Source of the DNA: Pseudomonadota bacterium
GTDB lineage: Bacteria > Pseudomonadota > Gammaproteobacteria > DASZBR01
Length of the DNA: 64,000 nt
Direction of reading: 5' to 3'
Assembly: GCA_021777765.1 (NCBI GenBank)
Contig: JAJYDF010000009.1
Location: 1 to 64,000 of the forward strand
Within the stretch, counting starts at the first letter, position 1. The number at the start of each line of letters is the position of its first letter. The notes under the pieces are model-generated. The model had not been told where the DNA came from. It searched no databases and worked only from the letters and a program-made list of their open reading frames with translations. The translations under genes were made by a program, and so were the position numbers. Positions 45,471 to 54,022 of the stretch are shown here, piece after piece.

Positions 45471-46316
45471 ATGAACATAGATACCATTGGAACCTTATTA
45501 CCCAAAAACCATGTTAGCATAAAATTTGCGCCTTATATGTTAGAGTTAAGTAAAGAAATATTTCAGCGTTATGGAATTACTGGTTACGTACATACAAGGA
45601 TGTATCATGATTATTCTCGTTTTACGTTAACTACAGATGCTGATTGGTTTAATCATGCAGTTGAAAAGGGCTATTATCAATATACTCGCCTTGATCGTCA
45701 TCCTAGTTGTTATAAATCGGGATATTTTCTCTGGGATGCCTGGAGCAAAGACTGCCCCAGCTATCAAATCGTTGTAAAAGATGCAGAAGATAATTATAAC
45801 GGCGGAAGAGGTTTTACAATTCTGAAAGCTGAAAAAGAATGGGTAGATAAATTTGAATTTTCTAGTGAGACCAGAAATTATTGGATTAATCAATTTTATC
45901 TAAATAATATCGATTTATTGGAAAACTTTGTGTCATCGTATAAAGAAAGAGCGAAAGAATTAATTGAATTTGCGCATAATAATAGATTTAAATTTATGTT
46001 TGATGTTGATTTGTCTCACGAGTACTCAGATACAATGTTGCCTAGCCATATATTAGCGGCGCTATCATCCAAAGATCAGGATAAGAAAATTGAACTTTAC
46101 CCTTCATTTACTAAAAGAGAATTAGAGTGTTTAAATTGGTTAATAAAAGGTAAATTTGTTCCTGACATTGCGATTATTCTAAATAGATCGCATCGCACCA
46201 TTGAAAAATTCATCTTAACAATTAAAGAAAAACTTGACTGTTATACGCTTTTTCAAATTGGCCAAAAAGTTTCAGATATCGGTTTGCCAAAATTACTTGA
46301 TAATATTGATACTTAA
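45471..46316 (+). CDS. LuxR-family transcriptional regulator
   Basis: About 281 residues, ATG at 45471 with GGAGG five bases upstream. A longer frame from TTG 45456 is not needed. The C-terminal helix-turn-helix (about 210-270: FTKRELECLNWLIKGKFVPD, then IAIILNRSHRTIEKFILTI) is of the LuxR/GerE type, with the E-L-E-C-L and R-T-I-E-K residues. Residues 1-190 form an aromatic-rich sensory domain not obviously of the acyl-homoserine-lactone type; it resembles LuxR domains of Legionella-related bacteria that lack a partner synthase. No luxI-type gene lies in this window. It presumably acts at the 18-bp repeats on each side. Confidence 0.85.
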   Translation: MNIDTIGTLLPKNHVSIKFAPYMLELSKEIFQRYGITGYVHTRMYHDYSRFTLTTDADWFNHAVEKGYYQYTRLDRHPSCYKSGYFLWDAWSKDCPSYQIVVKDAEDNYNGGRGFTILKAEKEWVDKFEFSSETRNYWINQFYLNNIDLLENFVSSYKERAKELIEFAHNNRFKFMFDVDLSHEYSDTMLPSHILAALSSKDQDKKIELYPSFTKRELECLNWLIKGKFVPDIAIILNRSHRTIEKFILTIKEKLDCYTLFQIGQKVSDIGLPKLLDNIDT

Positions 46317-46348
46317 TTACTAATCAGCAATAAAATACCTTTTATACA

Positions 46349-46366
46349 ATGGGTATGTCTACCCAT
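46349..46366. promoter_or_regulatory. Inverted repeat B, likely LuxR-type box
   Basis: ATGGGTA TGTC TACCCAT: perfect seven-base arms. It lies 33 bases after the LuxR stop and 147 bases before the ankyrin gene. A near-identical site precedes the transporter. Both are in the right place to be controlled by the LuxR protein between them. Confidence 0.6.
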
Positions 46367-46512
46367 TTATCATGTCCTATTTACCGATTTAATATATCTT
46401 CACCAGCTAGACCTAAATTAAAAATAACAAAAATATTTTTATAAGTTCAATTTATCATAGCCTAGCTGGTTCTCACTCACATCAATAGTCATTTCTTATT
46501 GGATGATAATAT

Positions 46513-47688
46513 ATGCATAGCAAGGTCAATCCTGATAAACAACTTAGTTCTAATAATTATTTGGTTTCTTTAGTCATTACGAAACAAATTTTTTCAACAG
46601 TTTTTACATCACCTTTTGGGCATGCCATATTAGTTTTTGAGACCCTTACAGAAAATGGTGATTTAAAATCTTTCGCATGTGATTTCGCTCCTTTATATGG
46701 GTCAAGATCCAGTTATTTAATCTCAACGCCGGGTTTAATTCGAACCACAGAACCTTCTCCAAATAATATCGGATTCCATAATCCACATTGTGCTTGGAAT
46801 GCGCAAGAATTAAAGTTGCAAGAATTGGAATATACACAAAAGATAACCGGAGTGCGTTCGGCTTATATCCCTTCTGCTAAAGTTTTAGAAGTAATGAATA
46901 AAATCAAGAATGATGAAGAAAATCCTCCCGCGTATCAATTTGCAGGCACCCATACCAAATCATTTGGTGGATTAGGCGAGAATTGTTTTACATTATGTCA
47001 TCGTTATTTACTTGAACTCGGTATTCCTATGAAATTATCTTGTTTATCTTATTTGTTCGGTGCAATTCCCACATTGGAGTTAAATAATTGGCCTACAGAT
47101 GATCTAATTGGCCAAAATATTTTAGATAATTGGAACTTGCCAGCGACAAGAGAGGAGAGAAATGCAGAATTAATTTATGCAGCGTCTAAAGGTGATTGCT
47201 CAAAAATATTGCAATTAATTAGAGCAGGTGTTGATATTAATTATTACGTTCCAACAGGAGGACATCCATTTTTATCTTATACACCATTTCTTGTTGCTGT
47301 ATCACAAGGGCATTTACCTGCAGTCAAATTACTTGTTGAGCATGGCGCAAATATCAATGCAAGAACGGGTTATTTAGATGAAAAAAGATCATCATTTGTT
47401 GATTTCTGGAAAGGATTGGCAGGTGGTTTTATTTTTGAAATAGGTCATAGGGTCTTTTTTGGTCCCGGCAGAACAGCCAAGGAAATTGCAGAAGCGCAAG
47501 GTTTTCAGAAAATTATTGCGTTTTTAAATAATCCACATAATGCAAATAACCCTCCCAATAATCCTCCAACCAATAATATGGCTTATGTTGCCGGCCAAAC
47601 ATTACTGGCAGCACCACAAGCTCACCCAAATGTCCGGGCTAGAGAGGATGAGGAATTTACTCGCACAGTTAGACCTAGAAGAGAATAA
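46513..47688 (+). CDS. Ankyrin protein with permuted papain-like N-terminal domain
   Basis: A 391-residue protein. Residues 20-170 contain FGHAILVFE (His37) early and GGLGENCFTLCHRYL (Cys158) later. This His-before-Cys order with N-C at the start of a helix recalls circularly permuted NlpC/P60 or LRAT-like cysteine hydrolases. Residues 212-290 are ankyrin repeats (AELIYAASKGDCSKILQLIR, then HLPAVKLLVEHGANINAR). The tail is Asn/Pro-rich and ends in REDEEFTRTVRPRRE, an acidic-basic flexible end as seen in type IV effectors. It probably depends on the LuxR box 147 bases upstream. The enzyme reading is inference. Confidence 0.7.
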   Translation: MHSKVNPDKQLSSNNYLVSLVITKQIFSTVFTSPFGHAILVFETLTENGDLKSFACDFAPLYGSRSSYLISTPGLIRTTEPSPNNIGFHNPHCAWNAQELKLQELEYTQKITGVRSAYIPSAKVLEVMNKIKNDEENPPAYQFAGTHTKSFGGLGENCFTLCHRYLLELGIPMKLSCLSYLFGAIPTLELNNWPTDDLIGQNILDNWNLPATREERNAELIYAASKGDCSKILQLIRAGVDINYYVPTGGHPFLSYTPFLVAVSQGHLPAVKLLVEHGANINARTGYLDEKRSSFVDFWKGLAGGFIFEIGHRVFFGPGRTAKEIAEAQGFQKIIAFLNNPHNANNPPNNPPTNNMAYVAGQTLLAAPQAHPNVRAREDEEFTRTVRPRRE

Positions 47689-48001
47689 CAACACCGGGTC
47701 AAGTCCTGGATTTTATTTTTCTAAGATCAACTGCAATCCCGCAAATGCGTTTATTTAAATTGATTTTTTATAGTAGCAACAATGATAAATAATGGGACTT
47801 GACCCTAAAGAATATTTTTTCAATTAATGTATTCTCAATTTCAGTTCTTCCATCATTGCGATAATTGATTAATTCACTGCAATTTTATGTTGGTGTGGCA
47901 CTTTGGTCAGATGATGTATATAGTGCTGTAAAAGATCAATAATTTTAACCTTTTACATGAGTAACATACTGTGCAGTAGAAGCAATGATGGAGATTGATT
48001 A
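47689..48001. other. Intergenic stretch holding the MITE-like element
   Basis: Contains the inverted-repeat element at 47697-47804, followed by AT-rich DNA leading to the acyltransferase gene; GGAG lies eight bases before its ATG. Confidence 0.5.
47697..47804. repeat. MITE-like element with GGGTCAAGTCC ends
   Basis: GGGTCAAGTCC at 47697 and GGACTTGACCC at 47794-47804 form inverted ends about 108 bases apart. The interior has no coding. This is the clearest member of the dispersed family. Confidence 0.65.
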
Positions 48002-49141
48002 ATGCAAATCAAACAACGAAACCATGGACTTGATGTATTAAGATCAGCCGCAATAATTTTGGTGCTTATGTATCACTATATGTGTTTTGTTAGTCTTCAA
48101 CCTACGTTCGGATTTTTAAGTAAAATTGGATGGATCGGAGTTGATTTGTTTTTTGCATTAAGTGGTTATTTAATTGGAAATCAAATATTTTCAGCGCTTG
48201 CAAATTCGCGTGGTTTTAACTTAAACACATTTTATTACCGACGTTTATTAAGAACGTTACCAAATTATTTATTTGTTCTAGGAATTTATTTTTTAATCCC
48301 CGGCTTTAAAGAATTTCCTACTTTACCGCCGTTATGGAAATTTCTCACGTTTACCCAAAATTTTAATCTGCACAGTGGCACCGCATTTTCAAATGCCTGG
48401 TCACTTTGTATTGAAGAACAATTTTATTTAGTTTTGCCTTTATTAGCGCTTTTTATTTCGTCCAATAAATCAGTGCGCTCTGCTTGGACTTTTATTTTCG
48501 GGATTATGACCTCAGGGATATTATTAAGGAGTTTCCTTTGGCATTATTACATGCAACATGCAAATGGACATTTCGAAAATCTCTATCAAACCAATATATA
48601 TTACTCTTCATTTTGTCGCTTAGATGAATTAACTCTGGGTGTTGGACTTGCGTTGCTTCGAAATTTTCATCCAGATCAGTGGACAAAACTTATTGCCAAA
48701 GGAAATTCAATTTTATTATTCGGTATAATAGGAAGCTTAGTAACTTGTTATCTATTTCTAAAATACGATTACAGTTTGTTAATGACGGCCATTGGTTATC
48801 CATTATTGGCAATGAGTTTTGTTGCTTTAACACTAGCAGCACTTAGTCCTAATTCCTATTTATATAAAGCACGAATACCCGGGACAGCTTCGATAGCCGT
48901 TTGGTCTTATGCTATTTATTTAACTCAAAAACCCATAAGTGTACTAACTTATAATGTACTTGCTAAACTTGGTCTGTCTGCATCCAATTTCTTCACTTTA
49001 ATAATAATCATTCTGGTTTGCTGTATGTGTGGATGGTTACTCTATACTTTTATTGAAACACCTTTCTTAAAGCTTCGCGATATAGTTAGTAATAAAAACA
49101 CTGTTTCAACTATAAAAAACAAACAATTGATTTCGAGTTAA
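48002..49141 (+). CDS. Acyltransferase family 3 membrane protein
   Basis: A 379-residue membrane protein of the OafA/YrhL family, which transfers acetyl or other acyl groups to sugars of lipopolysaccharide, peptidoglycan or other glycans. About ten hydrophobic segments. Signature regions: RNHGLDVLRSAAIILVLMYH (His at about 25 is the catalytic candidate), FFALSGYLIGNQ, YYRRLLRTLP, and SNAWSLCIEEQFYLVLPLL. The C-terminal large domain of OafA is absent. Complete, monocistronic. The substrate cannot be assigned. Confidence 0.88.
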   Translation: MQIKQRNHGLDVLRSAAIILVLMYHYMCFVSLQPTFGFLSKIGWIGVDLFFALSGYLIGNQIFSALANSRGFNLNTFYYRRLLRTLPNYLFVLGIYFLIPGFKEFPTLPPLWKFLTFTQNFNLHSGTAFSNAWSLCIEEQFYLVLPLLALFISSNKSVRSAWTFIFGIMTSGILLRSFLWHYYMQHANGHFENLYQTNIYYSSFCRLDELTLGVGLALLRNFHPDQWTKLIAKGNSILLFGIIGSLVTCYLFLKYDYSLLMTAIGYPLLAMSFVALTLAALSPNSYLYKARIPGTASIAVWSYAIYLTQKPISVLTYNVLAKLGLSASNFFTLIIIILVCCMCGWLLYTFIETPFLKLRDIVSNKNTVSTIKNKQLISS

Positions 49142-49215
49142 ATTACACTGAAAAACATTGAAGATAATTCATATATCGCTATAATTAATTCACTTTTTTA
49201 GGTGGATTTTTCTCT

Positions 49216-50019
49216 ATGACATCAAACAAAATTTCCACATCACATTGGGATGCGCATAATTATCAAAATACTGCACACTACACCCTGGATTATGCATTGC
49301 AATTGCTCAAACAATTAAATCTCTCTGGCAAAGAATTTATCTTAGATATTGGCTGTGGCGATGGTCGTATTACTCAAGACATGGCGAAAAATCTGACTCA
49401 TGGAAATGTTATTGGCATCGATAATAATTCAAGCATGGTGATCATGGCGCAAGAAAAAACATTAATGCAGTCAAATCTCTATTTTGAAATTATGGATTCC
49501 GAAAAAATACAATTACCGGCACATTATCAATTTGATTTGATAACGAGTTTTTATTGCATGCAGTGGATCCCTGACAAAGCGGTCGTGTTTAAAAATATCA
49601 AAAAATATCTACGACCGGGTGGCCGAATCGTGATGATAATTCCTATGAGGCATCTCTTCCTTCATGACGTTATCCCACAAAAAATGCTTGCTGATAAACG
49701 TTGGTTTAATTATTTTGAAAATTATTTTAATCCCATGCAATACTATGCTGATATTGCTTATGATAAATATATTGCACAGGCTAATTTAGTTTTAGATGAA
49801 TTAAAATACGAACCAGTTACTCTCTATTTTCCCAATAAAAATGCTATCACAGAATTATTTTCAGCAATCATACCCTATCCAGATCATTTACCCGCTGCAC
49901 AACTGAAGATTGATTTTATCACCGAATTTACTGATGAATATCTACAACTGGTTCCGCCCGATCATTTAGGCAGATGTAAAATTGAAGCTTTAAACATCAA
50001 ACTATTAGCGCATCGATAA
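49216..50019 (+). CDS. Class I SAM-dependent methyltransferase
   Basis: A 267-residue methyltransferase. Motif I ILDIGCGDGRI is at about 41-51. The acidic loop NVIGIDNNSSMV and the post-motif FDLITSFYCMQWIPD (about 107-121) follow. RPGGRIVMIIPM is motif IV. It resembles the trans-aconitate methyltransferase / BioC-like group by order of motifs, but the substrate is unknown. It lies 75 bases after the acyltransferase gene on the same strand. AGGTGG is present about eight bases before the ATG. Confidence 0.85.
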   Translation: MTSNKISTSHWDAHNYQNTAHYTLDYALQLLKQLNLSGKEFILDIGCGDGRITQDMAKNLTHGNVIGIDNNSSMVIMAQEKTLMQSNLYFEIMDSEKIQLPAHYQFDLITSFYCMQWIPDKAVVFKNIKKYLRPGGRIVMIIPMRHLFLHDVIPQKMLADKRWFNYFENYFNPMQYYADIAYDKYIAQANLVLDELKYEPVTLYFPNKNAITELFSAIIPYPDHLPAAQLKIDFITEFTDEYLQLVPPDHLGRCKIEALNIKLLAHR

Positions 50020-50099
50020 AGTGGATAAAAACGAAGACACATCTTTAAAAAAAGGTTTTACACACCAACCTTATTTCTCATAATTCTTCGTATAGTCAA

Positions 50100-51068
50100 T
50101 CAAGGTGTTATCGGGTTAGGCGTAGGCTCATGAGCTGTTATATTTTCTTGTGCAAGAACGTGAGTTTGCAACATTTGTTTAAGGTCTTTTAATTTATTTA
50201 TTCCTTCATCATGCCATATGACAAGTAAGCTTAGGTACTCGTTATAATCCTCTAGTCTAGGGACGCTCATCAGACCAGCGGAGAAGGGATCAATTTCATT
50301 CCAATCTATAAGAAATGTGGTGTTCTTGACTGAATTTATGAGATCCTTGATATTTGGTGTATTGGGAGAGATTGGATTCACTACATGCCAATGTCTCTCC
50401 ACTATAGAAACATTCTTTTTAAGATAAAGTTCATATACGAGAGGAGAGGGCATACTATTTAAATGGGGTAATATATGAAACGTCTTCATCTCTTCTAAAT
50501 AGTATGCGTCCCTCAATCCAGAATTTACTACATCGCTGGTAAAATTTGATATGCCATCAATGAGAGGAGTTACATCATAATGTGCGCCATGTTCTTGATC
50601 ATTTCCTTCCAATTCAAGTAATTGATTAAGCGCATCGGTGTAATTTTTTGGAGGTAATTTTTCCATCAGTAAAGGAAGAAACTTCCAGTTCATTGACCAA
50701 ATTGCATTCTGTAAAGTACTTTTGTTTGTAAAAGTACGGCCAGCACGATCGGTGGTAGTTGATTTTGTTAATAATAATTCAGGCTGAGTCTCTAAATTGT
50801 TTAATGCTTTAATTAAATTGCCAGATGCCACAGCATTTTGTAATTCGGCGACGAGAATTGGATCGCGAGCGGCATTAATGACAGCTTGAAAAAATCTGTA
50901 ATATTGTTTGCAAGATCTTGCCATGTGGGCTTTATCTTTGATGCTCAGAAACGGACCTATTACACTGACCATGATATCTTTTGTTGGTTTCAAGGCGGGA
51001 GTTGTTGAAGCGGGAGTGGTTGAAGTTTGCTCTGATTTCCCTAATTCATCGCCTTTAATCATCGTCAA
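50100..51068 (-). CDS. F-box-like protein with ankyrin-like segment, candidate effector
   Basis: About 322 residues. Residues 28-65 (PTKDIMVSVIGPFLSIKDKA, then RSCKQYYRFFQ) have the degenerate F-box pattern found in many Legionella and Coxiella proteins. Residues 70-130 are ankyrin-like (ELQNAVASGNLIKALNNLET). The start carries a short tandem repeat (STTPASTTPA). The C-terminal part is helical with a Pro/Thr-rich end. Upstream on the minus strand, GTTAATATTATCTTAATTAT (51109-51128) agrees with the 11-base-period PmrA-type box. The 16-mer TTTTGTCGTGTACAGA lies at 51154-51169. These suggest coordinated control with the U-box gene. Confidence 0.65.
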   Translation of the reverse strand: MTMIKGDELGKSEQTSTTPASTTPALKPTKDIMVSVIGPFLSIKDKAHMARSCKQYYRFFQAVINAARDPILVAELQNAVASGNLIKALNNLETQPELLLTKSTTTDRAGRTFTNKSTLQNAIWSMNWKFLPLLMEKLPPKNYTDALNQLLELEGNDQEHGAHYDVTPLIDGISNFTSDVVNSGLRDAYYLEEMKTFHILPHLNSMPSPLVYELYLKKNVSIVERHWHVVNPISPNTPNIKDLINSVKNTTFLIDWNEIDPFSAGLMSVPRLEDYNEYLSLLVIWHDEGINKLKDLKQMLQTHVLAQENITAHEPTPNPITP

Positions 51069-51108
51069 TTTCTCTGCAAAAATAAAAGTGGCAAAATTAT
51101 ATTAATAA

Positions 51109-51128
51109 ATAATTAAGATAATATTAAC
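51109..51128 (-). promoter_or_regulatory. PmrA-like response box
   Basis: On the minus strand GTTAATATT-AT-CTTAATTAT: two TTAAT half-sites with an 11-base period and a two-base gap, as in the PmrA box of Legionella effector promoters. It is 41 bases upstream of the F-box-like gene, a reasonable promoter distance. Confidence 0.45.
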
Positions 51129-51189
51129 GCTTTATGCAAAAACTTATTTTATTTCTGTACACGACAAAATTGAATTCTGTGTTGTTTTT

Positions 51190-51213
51190 CCTTCTCCCGC
51201 TCGCGGGAGAAGG
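51190..51213. repeat. Perfect palindrome (CCTTCTCCCGC / GCGGGAGAAGG)
   Basis: Eleven-base arms with a two-base centre, followed by a short GTGTCACGCAGTGAC palindrome. The C-rich arm is close to that at 35783-35808. Sequences of this type recur in many bacterial genomes as intergenic hairpins; it has no T run. Confidence 0.6.
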
Positions 51214-51388
51214 TGTCACGCAGTGACGGATGAGAATGGTTTGATCTGCCTTTGGCACTTTCTTCAACAAGTAGCATAAGACAGGATTTCCCGCAAAATT
51301 ATGCTAGTATTGCAATTGAAAATTTAATATATTTAATATAAGCAATCTAATTCAAATCAAAATAACATAATTATTCCGGGGATACCGT

Positions 51389-53152
51389 ATGCAAAATGAA
51401 ATTGAAATTATCAATGCGCTTAATACAATGCATGAGCAATGCTTTTCCTCATCAAGGGTTCCCAAGCATAAGATGTTTGTTATTCGACCAAGTAGGTCTT
51501 GTACTGCTAATGTTTTTGGAATATTTGGGATACCCAGACAAGAAGTTTATTCAGAATACCTTAACGCAAATGGTATTGATCAAGATAACAATGCCATAAA
51601 CACAATAAAGCGAAATCCATTAATCGCAGGTCCTCTTTTTGTAGCATCTCATAGGATTAAAACATATCAACTCATGAAAAAGGCAAGGCATTTTGGTTTT
51701 GGTGTTAGTGATTACGAAGCTTGGAATATTTTTTGTGAAGAGCTTACCTATCGATTAAATGAAATTTCTAAAATGCAAGATTGTCCTATAATAATTAATG
51801 AGCTTACAATGGTATTTAACTATATCAATGCAGTGCTCACAAGCCCACACTGTATATTTCCTCAAGATAAAGGTTCTTCTAATAGCATGGTTGATATGTT
51901 ATCGAATGTTTCCAAAGATGTTGAGTTAACTAGCGGAAAACTCATTACTATAGAGCAGGCTAAAGTGCAATCAATGATGCTGAGTGATATCACAACATTA
52001 GGTAAAGCAATAATTTCTGAATCATTTTCTGTTTTAACAATTTTATGTAGTAATAAGAGTCAACAAGACAGCACAATATTTTCTTGTATAGATAGCTTAC
52101 GAAAAGCTCCGCCACTCGATAATAATCTTGAACAATTACTTTCTGCTATATTAGATACGCCTCTTTTTAAAATCCTATTTCCCTCTAATCAATTACAAAC
52201 TGAAGGACATCCTCAAACTGGCGATACTAAATCCGCGGAATTTAAAAAGGCATTTGCTGCAGAAAATCCATTAATTGCATTCGACACGATTGAACATGAT
52301 CCAGAAAATATTTTTTCAGTAAGAAAAAATAATTTTAAATTACATTTTGGTCCGCAAAATATAATTGTTGTTTATAGTGAGTTCGCGAGAAAAACATTGA
52401 TTGATTTAACGGAAAGAAATAGCGGTATTGAAAATTATTTGGCTAATGACCATGAATTTCTTAAAAAAGTAATGACTGTTATTGGTTTCCTCTATGAGTT
52501 AACAAAAGTGTTGATGTTAAATGATAGTCGCATTGAAAATTCATTTATCAAAAATGATTCATTGAAATTATTAAAATTAGTAGATTTTGCTAGTTACCTT
52601 TGTGAAGCGATCACTCAAACAATGAATATAATTTTTCATCAATGTTTAGAGCTCTATAACGCAGCTAAGTTATGCAAACCTTATCAAACAATGGATCAAC
52701 ATACAAAATACACTCGCATTAATGTTTCGCAAGAGTGGCAAAAAAATCATTTGATGGTAAATGGAGAACTAAAACATTTATTAGATAATTTATCCGTACT
52801 GCGAAATAAAACAGAGTTGCTTAAAAAAGTAATAATTAATGGAATGCCAGTGGAGCTTGTTAAACAACTCAATCTAGGCGATAAGATTGTGAAAGTAGAC
52901 GGCGTAAATAATAATTCTCTAAGTTGTCTTAACTCTCAGAGTTCTAGTGATCAGCCAAAAAGTAAAGATAATAATGATTCTGATAAAGATATTGCAGATG
53001 TTATGCGTTTAAATATGATGACGAATGTGCGACAGGATTTAACAAATCGAGCCACATCCGGGAGATTGGATGATAGAAGCAGAGCAGAGTATGTGCAATT
53101 AGATCAGCAAATTGAACAGCTAGAAACGTCAATACAGCGTCGATATAAATAA
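51389..53152 (+). CDS. Hypothetical protein, candidate effector
   Basis: A 587-residue soluble protein. Helical throughout, with segments such as INALNTMHEQCFSSSRVPKH at the start and ELTYRLNEISKMQ further on. Residues 500-587 form a low-complexity tail (LNSQSSSDQPKSKDNNDSDK) followed by a helix. No family, signal peptide or membrane segment recognised. Two direct copies of TTTAATATA sit about 60 bases before the ATG. Its location among ankyrin and F-box genes is the only hint to role. Confidence 0.6.
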   Translation: MQNEIEIINALNTMHEQCFSSSRVPKHKMFVIRPSRSCTANVFGIFGIPRQEVYSEYLNANGIDQDNNAINTIKRNPLIAGPLFVASHRIKTYQLMKKARHFGFGVSDYEAWNIFCEELTYRLNEISKMQDCPIIINELTMVFNYINAVLTSPHCIFPQDKGSSNSMVDMLSNVSKDVELTSGKLITIEQAKVQSMMLSDITTLGKAIISESFSVLTILCSNKSQQDSTIFSCIDSLRKAPPLDNNLEQLLSAILDTPLFKILFPSNQLQTEGHPQTGDTKSAEFKKAFAAENPLIAFDTIEHDPENIFSVRKNNFKLHFGPQNIIVVYSEFARKTLIDLTERNSGIENYLANDHEFLKKVMTVIGFLYELTKVLMLNDSRIENSFIKNDSLKLLKLVDFASYLCEAITQTMNIIFHQCLELYNAAKLCKPYQTMDQHTKYTRINVSQEWQKNHLMVNGELKHLLDNLSVLRNKTELLKKVIINGMPVELVKQLNLGDKIVKVDGVNNNSLSCLNSQSSSDQPKSKDNNDSDKDIADVMRLNMMTNVRQDLTNRATSGRLDDRSRAEYVQLDQQIEQLETSIQRRYK

Positions 53153-53287
53153 AGCGAAGCAGGGAATAAAAATATTGATAATTTTTGCAATTGTAATAAA
53201 TGATTGACGTAAAACATGTGATGGCGTTTATAAAAGATATATGGCGATTTCATAATACACCTCTACTTTTATTTATCTAGAAATTAA

Positions 53288-54022
53288 GTCAGCTTTTTCC
53301 AAGAAAAAACCACCTTTTTATACAAACATTGTTTCTCGTTATTTGCAAATATTTTAAAACATACTCGGAATAATGTTCTTTTTGGAAAATTGCGCTTAGA
53401 TAGTTTATTTAAATTTGGCATTTCTGAACTGTTAATGACTTCTATCTCACGCCAAAGCCAATCAGGATACGCTGATCAATTTGCATTTTGTGATAATGCC
53501 TTAAAAAGTTTTGAGACAATCCCAGATAATAACCATGTTAAACATAAAACGATTTCCATCAGGAAAGGTGCTAAAAAAATCAATATATCTATTATTATGG
53601 ATCCAATAACTCAAACAGCGCTTAGTTATATTTATCGAACACAATTTCGTGGCGTTGAACATATTATTATCGGGCATGCAATATCAATTCGCACTGATAC
53701 AATTTTCAATAAAATTATTCAACCATTATATAATGAAATATTTAATACCCATGATACCAGGTTGATTTATAGGAATTTGGGCAAAATAGTTTGGTATTTA
53801 TCACCTATTGCTGCACTGGATGGTGGCAGTGCTGCTACTAGCTTAATGTTTATATATGAAATTATGAATAGAAAAAATTTGCCATTAAGGCGAATTGATA
53901 GTGATATTTCTCTAGATTTATTAGCTATATTTCAACCGGATGTGGACAAGTTTTCTCATGATTTTGAGCCGCTTATGTCTAAAAGTACTACGAATTCTTG
54001 TCAATATAATTTACATCAATGA
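53288..54022 (+). CDS. Effector-type protein, 5' end probably frameshifted
   Basis: Open from 53288 to 54022, with a usable start only at TTG 53390 or an internal ATG. The body carries LGKIVWYLSPIAALDGGSAA, a tryptophan plus G-S-A pattern seen in several large host-directed bacterial proteins, then LPLRRIDSDISLDLLAIFQP. In another frame just upstream, KPPFYTNIVSRYLQIF reads like the proper N-terminus. The true gene therefore probably starts before 53288 with one shifted base. As it stands it is a 210-residue C-terminal part. Function unknown. Confidence 0.5.
   Translation, partial: VSFFQEKTTFLYKHCFSLFANILKHTRNNVLFGKLRLDSLFKFGISELLMTSISRQSQSGYADQFAFCDNALKSFETIPDNNHVKHKTISIRKGAKKINISIIMDPITQTALSYIYRTQFRGVEHIIIGHAISIRTDTIFNKIIQPLYNEIFNTHDTRLIYRNLGKIVWYLSPIAALDGGSAATSLMFIYEIMNRKNLPLRRIDSDISLDLLAIFQPDVDKFSHDFEPLMSKSTTNSCQYNLHQ

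Noticed and set aside
45471-46316. Autoinducer synthase partner for the LuxR gene
   Set aside because: No LuxI-type open frame exists on either strand nearby.
39750-47000. CRISPR array or prophage
   Set aside because: No regularly spaced repeats and no phage structural genes; the repeats seen are isolated inverted ends.
51300-51345. TTTAATATA tandem as a PmrA box
   Set aside because: The period is nine bases rather than eleven; judged an AT-rich coincidence.
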